This document shows positions 50,314-59,582 of a stretch of 64,000 nt of DNA, in pieces (the stretch's first letter is position 1; every line of letters begins with the position of its first letter). A model generated the notes under the pieces. It searched no databases and had not been told where the DNA came from. It saw only the letters and a program-made list of their open reading frames with translations. Origin of the DNA: QALR01 sp900552255. Its GTDB lineage: Bacteria > Bacillota > Clostridia > Oscillospirales > CAG-272. The DNA is taken from assembly GCA_048526005.1 (NCBI GenBank), contig DBFVEH010000004.1:1-64000 (forward strand), in the 5' to 3' direction. A program made the translations under genes and the position numbers.

Positions 50314-50714
50314 TAGGTTCCCGCAAAAAACGGCAGGGATTTGCAAAGAATATCGTTTTCCTCTGCCGTAATATGAAGGCAGAGCATAAAGAAGCGGTGC
50401 TTATAAATCAACTGCTGCGTTCAGGCACTTCCATTGGCGCAAACATTTACGAAGCGCAATATGCACAAGGTACAAAAGACTTTATATCTAAACTTGAAAT
50501 CGCTCAAAAGGAATGTTATGAAACAGAATATTGGCTTGATCTTTTGTTTGAAACCGAGTGCGTTGAAGAAGAAGTTTACAGGTCAATTCAAAATGATTGC
50601 GGCGCGATACGCAGAATGTTAATTGCGTCTTTGAACACATCAAATCAAAACAAGAATAGGGGTATGGGCTTTGCTCGATGCCTTTGTAATACAAAGGCGA
50701 AACTTACGCGATAA
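50307..50714 (+). pseudogene. Four-helix-bundle (23S rRNA IVS-type) protein lacking a start
   Basis: The body, from about residue 12, is typical of the TIGR02436 four-helix-bundle family: AKNIVFLCRNM, INQLLRSGTSIGANIYEAQ, AQKECYETEYWLDLL. The family normally begins with 10-15 more residues and an ATG. Here the frame runs back into the marR promoter with no start codon or ribosome site; only a TTG that overlaps the marR -35 is available. Read as a 5'-truncated gene left by a rearrangement next to marR. The C-terminal 20 residues also differ from the family. Confidence 0.6.
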
Positions 50715-50752
50715 AACGGAACGATAAATCTATATTTGCGGAGGGCGAAAAC

Positions 50753-51182
50753 ATAAAAATTCATATCATTGGAGGCCCCGGCAGCGGAAAATCTTTTCTT
50801 GCTGATAATCTTTCAAAACAATTTGACACACCACATTATGATTTGGACGATTTACAATGGGATAATGTCGCAAATGATTATGGGACAAAAAGGAATCCAC
50901 AGGAAAGGGACGTTCTCCTCAATCAGATTTTGCAAAAAGATGATTGGATTATTGAAGGTGTTTATTTCGCATGGTGTAAACAATGCTTTGAAGATGCTGA
51001 TAAAATTTATGTACTGGATGTTCCTCGGTATCAATGCAGATATCGAATTGTACTCAGATTCATCAAAAAAAAGTTTGGAGTCTTTGATTGATTTACTCAA
51101 ATGGACAGATAAATTCCAGAAAGTGAATTTGCCTAAAATAAGAAATCTTTTAGCACCCTATTCCTGCAAGGTGATTGAATGA
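50753..51182 (+). pseudogene. P-loop nucleotide kinase (topology-modulation-protein type), frameshifted
   Basis: Frame 1 from 50753 encodes KIHIIGGPGSGKSFLADNL (Walker A), DLDDLQWDN, GTKRNPQERD and WIIEGVYFAWC, all typical of the small adenylate-kinase-like family annotated as DNA topology modulation proteins. It stops at 51091. The family's C-terminal end (SLESLIDLLKWTDKF ... LPKIRNLLAPY) continues in another frame to 51182. The switch falls in a run of eight A at 51065-51072, where one extra base explains it. The codon at the expected start, 8 nt after GGAGGG, is ATA instead of ATG. Both point to decay, unless slippage on the A run is real. Confidence 0.68.
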
Positions 51183-51214
51183 TATAACTTCCAATCTATC
51201 AAACAAAATAAAAC

Positions 51215-51257
51215 AACCCCGGCAGACTTATCAAAAATCTGTCGGGGGTTACTATTT
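51215..51257 (+). terminator. Hairpin after the kinase remnant
   Basis: AACCCCGGCAGA (51215-51226) with TCTGTCGGGGGTT (51238-51250); the T stretch after it is weak. Confidence 0.6.
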
Positions 51258-51414
51258 GTTTACCGCGGAGCAACCGCGCCTTGGCGGACAATGCAATTTT
51301 TAAACATCCTTATGGGAAGCTGACTTTTCCCATGCCGTTTTTTACCATATATAAAGTCAAGATTGCCGACGCCGCCATAATAATCCGAGCCGGCAGTCCA
51401 CGGCCTTTACAAGC

Positions 51415-52032
51415 TCAGACAGTCTTTTTTGCTATGACGAGCAGTCCCCTGTCCCCGGTGGTTTCCTCTTTATAATTTTCAACGGAGGACAGGACGGAAA
51501 AGCCGCAAGCAGCCAATAGCGCATGCACCTCTTCGACATCCAAGGCACTGTGATAAAAGCGTTCGCCAAACATCTCGCCGACGATGGAGCCGTCTTTGTC
51601 CCCATGCGTAAACAGAAAATATCCGCCGATATTCATGAGCGACGAAACGACCGCATAGATCTCCTTTTGTCTATCATGGGAAACGTGCCACAAGGAATCA
51701 AAGGCGATCACGGCGTCGTATTTTTCCGGCGGATGAAAGTCCAGCAAATCTCTCACGAGAAAAGAGGCCGACTTCAATCCGAGCCGTCTTGCCTTTTCTA
51801 TCATCCTCTCGGAAATATCGATTCCGGTAACCGCAAAGCCCTTTTCCACCAAATACGCGGAAATCGGATAGCCCGTGCCGCAGCCGGCATCCAACACTTT
51901 GGAGCCTGGTCTCAGCAGCTCCGAAAATTCGGCCACACAGCGATTTATCTTTGTGTTCTTGCGGAAATCGCACCACTGCTCACAAATTTTATCGTATGAA
52001 TCTCTGATATCGTTCATTTCAGAATCGGTCAT
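51415..52032 (-). CDS. Class I SAM-dependent methyltransferase
   Basis: A 205-residue methyltransferase (Methyltransf_11/25 type): VLDAGCGTGYPISAYL near 47 is motif I, VTGIDISERMIEKA motif II, and YDAVIAFDSLWHV the motif IV region. Substrate unknown; short enzymes like this act on small molecules. It stands between damaged genes but is itself intact. Confidence 0.85.
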   Translation of the reverse strand: MTDSEMNDIRDSYDKICEQWCDFRKNTKINRCVAEFSELLRPGSKVLDAGCGTGYPISAYLVEKGFAVTGIDISERMIEKARRLGLKSASFLVRDLLDFHPPEKYDAVIAFDSLWHVSHDRQKEIYAVVSSLMNIGGYFLFTHGDKDGSIVGEMFGERFYHSALDVEEVHALLAACGFSVLSSVENYKEETTGDRGLLVIAKKTV

Positions 52033-52079
52033 GGTTTACTCCTATTCGGCATATTCTCTGATACCGAGGCCGTCGTTGC

Positions 52080-52803
52080 CTATCGGTCCTCATACTGCAT
52101 CGGAACATACGGAAGAATGCCCCAAGTTATCTCATCGGCATAATGGACCTCCGTATGTATCATAGAGCGATAATCCGCTGACGTTGCCTGAATACATGGA
52201 AATTCTGCACATTCTCTGCACGCCGACAATTCTTTTTTGGATGCACAGTCTTTCGCGTTACATGGATCAGCTCTACAATAGCAATTGTCACTGAAGCAGC
52301 CGCCGCAGCGCATGCTCCAATCTGTTTGGCCCCACATTTTAATCAATTGTGTTTCCATAACAGTCCGCAGCTCTTCGCTTGTATGAATATAATGGACGCA
52401 CAAATCACAACGCTGACCACATCTGGAATATAATGCGTTTTCCTTTGGAAAGGGTTTACGATTAGGCTTCTTTTTGATTTGTATGAGCTTTTTGACCTCT
52501 TCCAGCTGTTCTAAAGAGTTTACATTCATAAACATCCATTTTCCATCATGGTATGTTTTTGAATGATCATAGCAGTCACATACATATTTAGGAAACTCGT
52601 TTTTCTGAATTTCAAAATATTCCCGCTCTTTTTTGCCAAAAATAATTAAAAAAGTAAATTTATCATCATGATTAAATTGTAACAATCGTCTTTTGGCCTT
52701 GTTTGAATTTTAATTCATCTTTACCATCTCCGATTTCATCCAAACGGTATTTGCCACGCATAAATACCATCGTTTCATGGCTGATCTGTTCAAGCAGCGT
52801 CAT
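52080..52803 (-). pseudogene. DUF3788-DUF3795 fusion protein, frameshifted
   Basis: The ATG at 52803 (GGAAG upstream) opens a frame of 43 codons (MTLLEQISHETMVFMRGKYR...) that stops at 52672-52674. The next frame, from about 52685, carries on with LLQFNHDDKFTFLIIFGKKE, HDGKWMFMNVNSLEQLEEVKKLI (in pieces; DUF3788 C-terminal half), then a cysteine-rich DUF3795-like region (CGQRCDLCVHY, CGGCFSDNCYC, CRECAEFPC). Together they give one protein of about 240 residues, so a single-base indel near 52675-52685 is likely. The cysteine clusters would bind zinc or an iron-sulfur cluster. Function of the family is unknown. Confidence 0.65.
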
Positions 52804-52955
52804 AAAATATCTTCCATACTTTCTGATTATACCACATCCGTTTTCTAATCATTCCCACTCGACAAAGCCTCATCAATTTGCTTAGAAATTGCTCTTTATC
52901 ATCCTGCCAATGCAAAGCTTAAACTTTTGCTTCCGTTATACGAACCAAAAATTGG

Positions 52956-53663
52956 TTATTTCAATTTAATATAAATTCCAACAAAGCAAGCGTACGGCTT
53001 GATGATTGTTTCAAAATACTGTTTATCGCCGCCGGCATATCGATGGTTCGTAGCAAACCACTCGTTCCAAGCATCGCTAAAACAATCCATTTCCCACACT
53101 TCTACTGTGCCGATTCTATCATTGCCCCCAATTATTTCTTCCCACTGACTTGTACTTTTCAGCATATAGGCTTCCTCGCCAAGCCACTCGGAGAGAAGTT
53201 CTTCCGAACGACCTTTATATTCATTTTTTATCCCCGGAATGCCAATCAATACCTCAGCTTTGTTTTTAAGAAACGGTAAAATCTTATTTTCAAAGAATCC
53301 GGATTTACCCGCAAAATAATGATAGGCGTCTACGCTGACCAATGCATCAAATTGATTTTTTGCAAAACTTAATCCATTTGCATCCTCACAAGTGGCGATA
53401 ACTTGCCCGCCAACACCCCAATTTTCAAAGCGTTTTGTATTGTCTTCTGCACGGATCCAAAGGTCATTCGCATAAACTCTTGCTCCTGTTTCTTTGGCAA
53501 TGATAAGGCTCGTCAATCCCGTTCCGCATCCTAAATCAAGAACTTCATTTTTTCCTGTAAGATGTAAAGGGTGCTTGGTGAACAGCTCTTCTAAAATTCT
53601 TGCACTGTTGGGTCCCATCAATGTTTCCGTTGAAAAATACATTGAATAATCATTCATGTTCAT
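52956..53663 (-). CDS. Class I SAM-dependent methyltransferase
   Basis: A 235-residue methyltransferase: EVLDLGCGTGLTSLIIAKE near 40 (motif I), YANDLWIRAEDN (motif II) and FDALVSVDAYHYF (motif IV). It resembles the SAM enzymes of the UbiE/cyclopropane synthase-like group. ATG at 53663 or 53657; the ribosome site is weak. It starts 13 nt after guaA and may be read from the same transcript. AT-rich compared with guaA. Confidence 0.85.
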   Translation of the reverse strand: MNMNDYSMYFSTETLMGPNSARILEELFTKHPLHLTGKNEVLDLGCGTGLTSLIIAKETGARVYANDLWIRAEDNTKRFENWGVGGQVIATCEDANGLSFAKNQFDALVSVDAYHYFAGKSGFFENKILPFLKNKAEVLIGIPGIKNEYKGRSEELLSEWLGEEAYMLKSTSQWEEIIGGNDRIGTVEVWEMDCFSDAWNEWFATNHRYAGGDKQYFETIIKPYACFVGIYIKLK

Positions 53664-53676
53664 ACATTCACATCCG

Positions 53677-55545
53677 TCATTCCCACTCGACCGTTGCCGG
53701 CGGTTTTCCGGTCACATCATAATAGACGGAAGAAATCCGGCCGCCGAATTTTTCAAGTATCTCATTTGCAGCCTCCGTCAGTGCGGAAGCATCAAAATCC
53801 TTGCCGGGCACGGCGGGACGGGCTGTCATGAAATCGGTCGTGCAGACCGCGCGCACGGCGATGGAATACTTATCCCGCTCTCCGTCGGCAAACGGCAGCA
53901 GCACAGCAAAGCACTGGCTGATATTTTGATTCATGAGCTTACTTGTCACAATCGCGTCCGCCTCGCGCAGAAGATCGGTCGATTCATAGCCGATATGGAG
54001 GGGCTTGAAGTGAAATTCGCCGAAAGCGGCGGCGCTGCCTGCGATACGGTAAGCGACGCGGTTAATAAAGGCACATTCATTCGGAATGAGCTTGGCCACA
54101 TCAAAAATGCTATCCCAATCCGTGGCGCCGGCATCTTCACTCTTCAAGACAGCAAGATGACGATAGCTGCGGTGGTCGCCCTGTACGCCGACGCTGTTCA
54201 TCGGTGCGACAGCGGCGATATATCCTTTTCCGCCCGCAAGGTTTTCAAGGCGGGCAAGCGATTCCCTGTCCGGAAGCACCGCCGGCTCATCCGCGCAGAT
54301 GATTCGCACGCAAAGCCCCGGCCCGGGGAACGGCTGACGCGATGCGATGGACTCGTCCAGTCCCAGCATACGGGCGACCTTGCGCACCTCATCCTTATGC
54401 CAGTCCCAGTTGGTTTCGATGATCATGCCGCGCTCTCTCGCCTGACGGACGATATCCACATCGTTGTGGTGCGTCTTGATCTTATTGGCATAGCCGCTGA
54501 CGTCCGGATTTCCGCTTTCAATGAGGTCCGGACGAAGCGTTCCCTGCGCGAGAAAAGTAGAATCAAAATCGATGCCGAGGCTTTCGGCGGCCTCCCTTGT
54601 CACCTTGATGAACATGGAGCCGACGATTTTTCGCTTCATTTCCGGGTCACAGGTCTCGGCAAGCGGTCCGATGATCGTTCCCGTACCGTCGTCTACCTTC
54701 CCGAAGAAGAATTCCTCCGCGGCATTGACGCGCTTCATATTGACAAGACCGAGCGAGGCGAGATTCTCACAGATGATGTCGCTTTCGTTCTTGCGCATCA
54801 TGCCGTGATCGATATGGATGGCATAGACGTCCTCCGGCGGGAGCGCTTTTGTGAGCAGCGCCGCCGTCACGGCGGAATCCACGCCGCCGGAGACGAGCAC
54901 CATCACTTTGCTCCCTGCGGCACGGCGGCGGATCATGGCAACCGAGGTCTCGATCCGGTCGTCCAGCGCATATACCTCGGTAAGACCGCAGATGCCGCGC
55001 AGAAAATTATTTAACATCTGGATACCGTTTACCGTCGGATCGACCTCCGGATGAAACTGGACTCCTGCGATTCTGCGCTTCTCATCATAAATGGCAGCGA
55101 CGACGTCACCGGTTTTCCCGACGCAGGCAAAGCCGGGCGCCATGACCTGCACGGCATCGCCGTGACTCATCAGCACCGGCTGCTTTTTGTCCAGTCCCGC
55201 AAAAAGCGGGCAGGAAGGCTCCACATCGATCATGATCTGACCGTACTCCGTTTTGACGTCCGGCATCACCCGTCCGCCGAAATGCTCGCAGATAAGCTGC
55301 ATCCCATAGCAGATACCGAGCATCGGACGGCCGAGCTCGAAAATGCCCTCGTCATATTTCGGCGCCGCGTCGCTCCAAACGCTCGACGGTCCTCCGCTCA
55401 AAATAAATGCGGAATAATCCGCAAGCTTCGTTATCTCAACCCCGATCGGAAAGATATCCGAATAAACGCCCGCCTCACGGACACGTCTGTCGATGACCTT
55501 CGTGTACTGTCCGCCGCAGTCCAAAATCGCAATTTTTTCCTTCAT
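53677..55545 (-). CDS. guaA: GMP synthase (glutamine-hydrolysing), long form
   Basis: A 622-residue enzyme converting XMP to GMP. The glutaminase domain has Cys79 in LGICYGMQ and the His/Glu pair in QFHPEVD; the ATP-pyrophosphatase domain has SGGVDSAV and IDHGMMRKNES. Usual bacterial GuaA is 510-525 residues. Here about 100 extra residues lie in the C-terminal half after FPGPGLCVRI, as in the longer eukaryote-like form with a dimerisation insert, also seen in some Clostridia. The end TVEWE is the standard XMP-binding C-terminus. Promoter at 55594-55622. Confidence 0.95.
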   Translation of the reverse strand: MKEKIAILDCGGQYTKVIDRRVREAGVYSDIFPIGVEITKLADYSAFILSGGPSSVWSDAAPKYDEGIFELGRPMLGICYGMQLICEHFGGRVMPDVKTEYGQIMIDVEPSCPLFAGLDKKQPVLMSHGDAVQVMAPGFACVGKTGDVVAAIYDEKRRIAGVQFHPEVDPTVNGIQMLNNFLRGICGLTEVYALDDRIETSVAMIRRRAAGSKVMVLVSGGVDSAVTAALLTKALPPEDVYAIHIDHGMMRKNESDIICENLASLGLVNMKRVNAAEEFFFGKVDDGTGTIIGPLAETCDPEMKRKIVGSMFIKVTREAAESLGIDFDSTFLAQGTLRPDLIESGNPDVSGYANKIKTHHNDVDIVRQARERGMIIETNWDWHKDEVRKVARMLGLDESIASRQPFPGPGLCVRIICADEPAVLPDRESLARLENLAGGKGYIAAVAPMNSVGVQGDHRSYRHLAVLKSEDAGATDWDSIFDVAKLIPNECAFINRVAYRIAGSAAAFGEFHFKPLHIGYESTDLLREADAIVTSKLMNQNISQCFAVLLPFADGERDKYSIAVRAVCTTDFMTARPAVPGKDFDASALTEAANEILEKFGGRISSVYYDVTGKPPATVEWE

Positions 55546-55593
55546 ATCTCAAAACCTTCCGAAAATTTTATTGATTCAGGCTATAATAGATTC

Positions 55594-55622
55594 ATTATAT
55601 ATAAAAAGAGATAAAAAAGCAA
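55594..55622 (-). promoter_or_regulatory. Promoter of guaA
   Basis: Minus strand: TTGCTT at 55617-55622, 17-nt spacer, TATAAT at 55594-55599. No purine riboswitch is visible in the short leader. Confidence 0.65.
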
Positions 55623-55639
55623 GATGGCAAGCGCAAAAA

Positions 55640-56130
55640 ACAGAAAAACATGTCGTTTTCTCACCGACGAGAAAACGACATGTTTCTCCTTGCCAAGGAG
55701 AAGAATACGTACTTTTCTCCGCAGGGAGAAAAGATACCAAAAGAGCTGTTGAGGCTACCGCCTCAAACTCCCATCCATCTGCTGGGAAGCATATACCCAC
55801 GGCTCGAAGGTGTTGCAGTGCTCGCAAAGCTCGCACAGGCCACCACTCGCCGTGCGAAAAGTTCGTGCGGCTGGAAACTCCGCGCCCGCAGGCGCAAACT
55901 GCTGGATTGCACTCGCCGTCCGTTCGGCGTGTTCCGCCGTGGATTGCACGAGTTTACCGAGTGCAAACACGTGCCGGGAGCCGACGAGATGCGTTTTCGG
56001 CTCGCACAAACGGTCAAGCCGGAGGCTTGCAGTTCTTTTGATGCTTTTCTTTCTGTAAAGAAAAGCATGCTTCTCTCCTTTCCAAAGGAGACGGGACGGC
56101 TGCTCTGCATACCGTCCCGTTTTATTTTAT
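55640..56130. repeat. Hairpin-rich non-coding block, candidate interspersed repeat
   Basis: 490 bp without a believable gene. Perfect hairpins at the left: AACATGTCGTTTTCTC with its complement (55647-55684), TTCTCCTTG/CAAGGAGAA and CTTTTCTCC/GGAGAAAAG (to 55735). At the right: ATGCTTTTCTTT/AAAGAAAAGCAT, TCTCCTTT/AAAGGAGA and ACGGGACGG/CCGTCCCGT with a T stretch. The middle is GC-rich with GTGCG/TGCAC motifs. Frames on both strands are arginine/serine-rich without ribosome sites. The arms on the two sides resemble each other, as in a mobile non-autonomous or palindromic repeat element. Confidence 0.5.
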
Positions 56131-56139
56131 GAAGAGAAT

Positions 56140-57600
56140 TTACATTTCCCGCCTTGTAAAGGCATCCCACGCCGTCCATCCGAACACGACAAGATGACAG
56201 AGAATGACCGCCACGGCAAAGCCGAACGTCTGACCGGCATAGAGCTCCGTTCCCGCATACAGCGCCGGAAGATCAAGATTGGCAAACAGCAGATATCTGC
56301 CGAAATCGACGCCGAAGTTGCGCAGAAGCGTTTCGATCAGCGATCCGGAGAAAAATACGAGCAGCGACACGCTGATAGCGAGCGCATTCCCCTTGATAAG
56401 CGTCGAAATTGCAAGCGCAAGCATCGTCATTGCCAAGATCTCTACGGTCGAGAGCAGATAATCTCCCATAATCGAGACCAAAGGCGAGCTCGTCACAACG
56501 GTGCCGTTCTGTATGGAGAGCATAGGCAGCGCGAGCTCTGCCGTCCCGAAAAAGATCATACAGCACAATAGTGAGAGCAAGTAGAGCGCCGCCAGCATCA
56601 CGATTCCAAAAAGAAGCACCGTGACAAATTTGGCGACAAGGATTTTCCACCGCTTCGCCGGACTCATAAGCAGGAATTTATAGGTCCCCTGCGAAAATTC
56701 CTCCGCCACGATGCTTCCGGCAATCACGATGCACATGACGCCTACAAGCTTAATAAGCGTCTTGCAGACGGCGAAAACAGACCAAAAGCTGAATTCCGAA
56801 AGCTCAAACAAGCTGCTGTTCCTCACATCCGACGAAATATCTCTTGCGATCCCATTTTCAAGACGATAGATCCCCAGCGTGATGTCGTCTTTCAGCGCAT
56901 CGATCGTTACATCCGGAACCATATCGCCCGCCTCTTTGCGCGCAGTAAGCTCGGCCAAAGACGCCTTGCTCTGCAAAACCGATTCGAGCAGCGTGTTGAT
57001 CTCGTCCGTTCCCGGAGCAATATCCTTTTCAAGCGCATACTGATAGAACCACAGCTGCGCTTCCCTGTCTGTTCCCTCGCCGCCGGCAAGCAGTTCGGCA
57101 ATCTTTTCCTGATAATAAAGCCTCCAGCCGTTCTCCGCCATATAGCTTTCGAGCTGTACGATTCTTGCGGAATAAGCCTGCGCAAGCTCGCCGGCGGTTC
57201 CGTTTTCCAGCGCAAACTTATCCGCGCAATACTCGGAATAAAGCCCCTCCGTATAAAGCCAGTCGTCATAGCGCACTTCTCTATCCTCAAGGAATTTCCA
57301 GTATTCATATTCCTGTTTTGATTCCATATCGCAGGAAAGTATGCTGCCGTCCTCGGCCGCAACGATGGATCTCTCATACTGCTCTCGGTAATACTCCACA
57401 TTTCCGGCGACCTCACTCCACCGAAAGGACTCCTGCTGCCAATCGTAATCCGAATTCGATACTGCGATAACCTTGCATAGGCCGGTAAAGCCGATCACAA
57501 CCGCGACAAAAAGCACGGTCATGATAAGCGTTCCCCTCTTCCTTATCAGCTTGATAATCTCATTCTGAACAAGCTTTATGAATTTATGCAATCTGAGCAC
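56140..57600 (-). CDS. ABC-2 type transporter permease
   Basis: A 486-residue membrane protein: one N-terminal helix (about 22-48), a 220-residue extracellular coiled-coil-like domain and five to six C-terminal helices with EEFSQGTYKFLLMSPAKRWKI (in pieces), the coupling segment typical of ABC-2 exporters. Start GTG 57600 overlaps the ATPase gene by 17 nt; TTG 57591 is better spaced from GGGGGT. Pairs with the ATPase at 57584. Confidence 0.88.
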   Translation of the reverse strand: MLRLHKFIKLVQNEIIKLIRKRGTLIMTVLFVAVVIGFTGLCKVIAVSNSDYDWQQESFRWSEVAGNVEYYREQYERSIVAAEDGSILSCDMESKQEYEYWKFLEDREVRYDDWLYTEGLYSEYCADKFALENGTAGELAQAYSARIVQLESYMAENGWRLYYQEKIAELLAGGEGTDREAQLWFYQYALEKDIAPGTDEINTLLESVLQSKASLAELTARKEAGDMVPDVTIDALKDDITLGIYRLENGIARDISSDVRNSSLFELSEFSFWSVFAVCKTLIKLVGVMCIVIAGSIVAEEFSQGTYKFLLMSPAKRWKILVAKFVTVLLFGIVMLAALYLLSLLCCMIFFGTAELALPMLSIQNGTVVTSSPLVSIMGDYLLSTVEILAMTMLALAISTLIKGNALAISVSLLVFFSGSLIETLLRNFGVDFGRYLLFANLDLPALYAGTELYAGQTFGFAVAVILCHLVVFGWTAWDAFTRREM

Positions 57601-58558
57601 CCCCTTCCGAGCCGGTCATCTGAATAAACACGTCCTCAAGCCGCTTATTTTCTTTCGGGGAAACCGTATACAGCTCAATTCCCGCCGAGATCACCGCGCG
57701 GTTGACACGCGCTATCATAGCGTCGGCGCCCTCCTTCGGAAGCACAAGTTCAAGGTTTCCGTCCTCCGTGAGCTTCCGGTCCGTCTCATCGAGGAAATCG
57801 AGCGCAGCACGCGCCGCCGCGGCGTCGGAGGTGCGCAGGATAAAATCGCACTTGTCCGCGGCCGTCGCGGAAAGCAGCTCCGCCGTCGTGCTCACGCATT
57901 GCAGACACCCGTTCACAATGACGCCCACCCGATCGCACATCATCTCCATTTCGCTCATCAAATGGCTGGAAACGATCATTGCGCAGCCGAACTCGTGCGC
58001 GAGCTTTTTGAAAATGTCGCGCAGCTCCTTGATCCCGGCGGGGTCAAGTCCGTTCGTCGGCTCGTCGAGAATCAGCACCTTCGGGTCGCCGAGGATGGCC
58101 TGCGCGACGCCGAGCCGCTGGCGCATGCCGAGCGAATATTTGCCGACCTTGTCATGAATCCGATTGCCAAGTCCCACAAGACTTACGACCTCGCGGATTC
58201 TATCCTCATTGATTTTGTTCCGGCGGATTCTCGCATACTGCAAAAGATTGTCCCAGCCGCTCATGTATTTATAAAATTCCGGATTTTCCACGATGCCGCC
58301 GAGTGAGGCGATCGCGGCTTCATACTCATGTCTGAGATCATGCCCGCCGATACGGATCGTCCCCTCGTCCAGCATCAGCATACCAACGGCGATCTTGATG
58401 GTCGTCGTCTTGCCCGCGCCGTTCGGGCCGAGCAGGCCGAACACCTCGCCGGCATACGCTTCAAAGGAAATATCGTGCAGGATCTCGCGTCCGCCGAGAC
58501 TTTTTGTAAGGTGCTCCACCGAAAACATCGTCGTTTTCCCTTCCGCCGTCCCGTTCAT
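57584..58558 (-). CDS. ABC transporter ATP-binding protein
   Basis: A 324-residue ABC ATPase: Walker A GPNGAGKTT near 45, signature YSLGMRQRLG near 142, Walker B VLILDEPTNGLDP near 165 and the switch His in VSSHLMSEME. The C-terminal 100-residue extension is that of drug/lantibiotic-type exporters (BcrA/NatA-like). Start ATG 58558 overlaps the upstream gene (ATGA). Forms an exporter with the following permease. Confidence 0.93.
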   Translation of the reverse strand: MNGTAEGKTTMFSVEHLTKSLGGREILHDISFEAYAGEVFGLLGPNGAGKTTTIKIAVGMLMLDEGTIRIGGHDLRHEYEAAIASLGGIVENPEFYKYMSGWDNLLQYARIRRNKINEDRIREVVSLVGLGNRIHDKVGKYSLGMRQRLGVAQAILGDPKVLILDEPTNGLDPAGIKELRDIFKKLAHEFGCAMIVSSHLMSEMEMMCDRVGVIVNGCLQCVSTTAELLSATAADKCDFILRTSDAAAARAALDFLDETDRKLTEDGNLELVLPKEGADAMIARVNRAVISAGIELYTVSPKENKRLEDVFIQMTGSEGGAQIA

Positions 58559-59295
58559 TCTCCGGCACCTCCCTCCACGATTTCCATATCGGGCGTATCA
58601 ATACAGGAATATCCCGCATAGACGATCTTCCATTCCCCGTCCCTTTTTTCGAGATAGAGCCTCATATATCCGATACACCGTCCCTCATAATCCGTCTCTT
58701 TTCCTGCTTCGGGACCTACTTCTCCCTCTCCGCTCTCCCAAACATAAGTATCTTGATAATATCCATATTGTCCGGGACAATAAATGCTGTCGCACTTATA
58801 GCCGCGCACGCGGAGCATCCCGTCTATCTGCATGAGCACCGAAGCACTGCTTGGCCCTGTCTTTGAGATGCTCAAGCCATGATCTCCCTCCACCGGCTCA
58901 AGAGAAAGGGACAAAATCTCCCCGCCGGCCATGCCGCTCTCCAAATACTCGCGGTAAGCCGATTCGATCTCCTCGATATTCTGCGCCGAAACGCCGGAAA
59001 GAGCACCGCTTTTCTTATACGTGAAATACTTGTCCGTAAAAGCGGAAAACTCTCTCATCCTTGCGCTTATTTCCTCCTCGGTCAGCGCATGCTCCTCCGT
59101 CGTTCCCTCAAAGCCGACGTGAAATTCAGCCAAATCGGAAAGATAGGTTTTCATCATCTTCTCGATTTCCGGCTTATCGGCTCTTTTAAACGTTTGTCCG
59201 GTAACGACCGTATAGAGCACCACCGCCAAGACGATCACAAGCCCAAGCGCGATACCGCGGTTCAACCTGCGAAAAAACAGCTTGCCTTTCTTCAT
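58555..59295 (-). CDS. Membrane-anchored extracytoplasmic protein of the ABC operon
   Basis: A 246-residue protein with a basic start (MKKGKLFFRRLNRG), one transmembrane helix and a large outer domain. The start is ATG 59295 with GGAGG 11 nt upstream; longer frames to 59412 are excluded because the promoter (-10 at 59384-59389) lies inside them. Cysteines in YKCDSIYCPGQYG and CIGYMRLYLE suggest a disulfide. The C-terminus (YMRLYLEKRDGEWKIVYAGYS) resembles NTF2/DUF4829-like beta-barrel lipoprotein domains. First gene of the exporter operon; role unknown. Confidence 0.68.
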   Translation of the reverse strand: MKKGKLFFRRLNRGIALGLVIVLAVVLYTVVTGQTFKRADKPEIEKMMKTYLSDLAEFHVGFEGTTEEHALTEEEISARMREFSAFTDKYFTYKKSGALSGVSAQNIEEIESAYREYLESGMAGGEILSLSLEPVEGDHGLSISKTGPSSASVLMQIDGMLRVRGYKCDSIYCPGQYGYYQDTYVWESGEGEVGPEAGKETDYEGRCIGYMRLYLEKRDGEWKIVYAGYSCIDTPDMEIVEGGAGE

Positions 59296-59383
59296 ACCTG
59301 ATAAAGCCTCCGATATCCTATCGTAATCAAACGCTTCCGACGGCAAGCCTCGCACCGCCGAACACGTTTGATTCATGAAACCC

Positions 59384-59412
59384 ATTATAATGCCGACGGT
59401 GCGAAGATTCAA
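59384..59412 (-). promoter_or_regulatory. Promoter of the ABC operon
   Basis: Minus strand: TTGAAT at 59407-59412, 17-nt spacer, TATAAT at 59384-59389. Fixes the start of the first gene downstream of about 59377. Confidence 0.72.
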
Positions 59413-59553
59413 CTACATTAAGTCGATTTTAAAAAAACTTTATGAAATTTTAAGAATCTAAGACATTCCCGAAAATCATATTTTCTCATGGGGAGATGAC
59501 GGCTGCTCTCATGAACGGAATGTTAAAACGACGTAAAATTCTCTTCCGCCATG

Positions 59554-59582
59554 TTGACAATTAACATTTCGGATGTTATAAT
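59554..59582 (+). promoter_or_regulatory. Promoter of the deoR/2-oxoacid dehydrogenase operon
   Basis: TTGACA at 59554-59559, 17-nt spacer, TATAAT at 59577-59582; both hexamers consensus. The short palindrome GTTGACAATTAAC overlaps the -35 and might be a regulator site. Confidence 0.8.

Noticed and set aside
55650..56132. 160-codon frame in the hairpin block as a gene
   Set aside because: It runs through perfect hairpins, lacks a ribosome site and has an equally long counterpart on the other strand.
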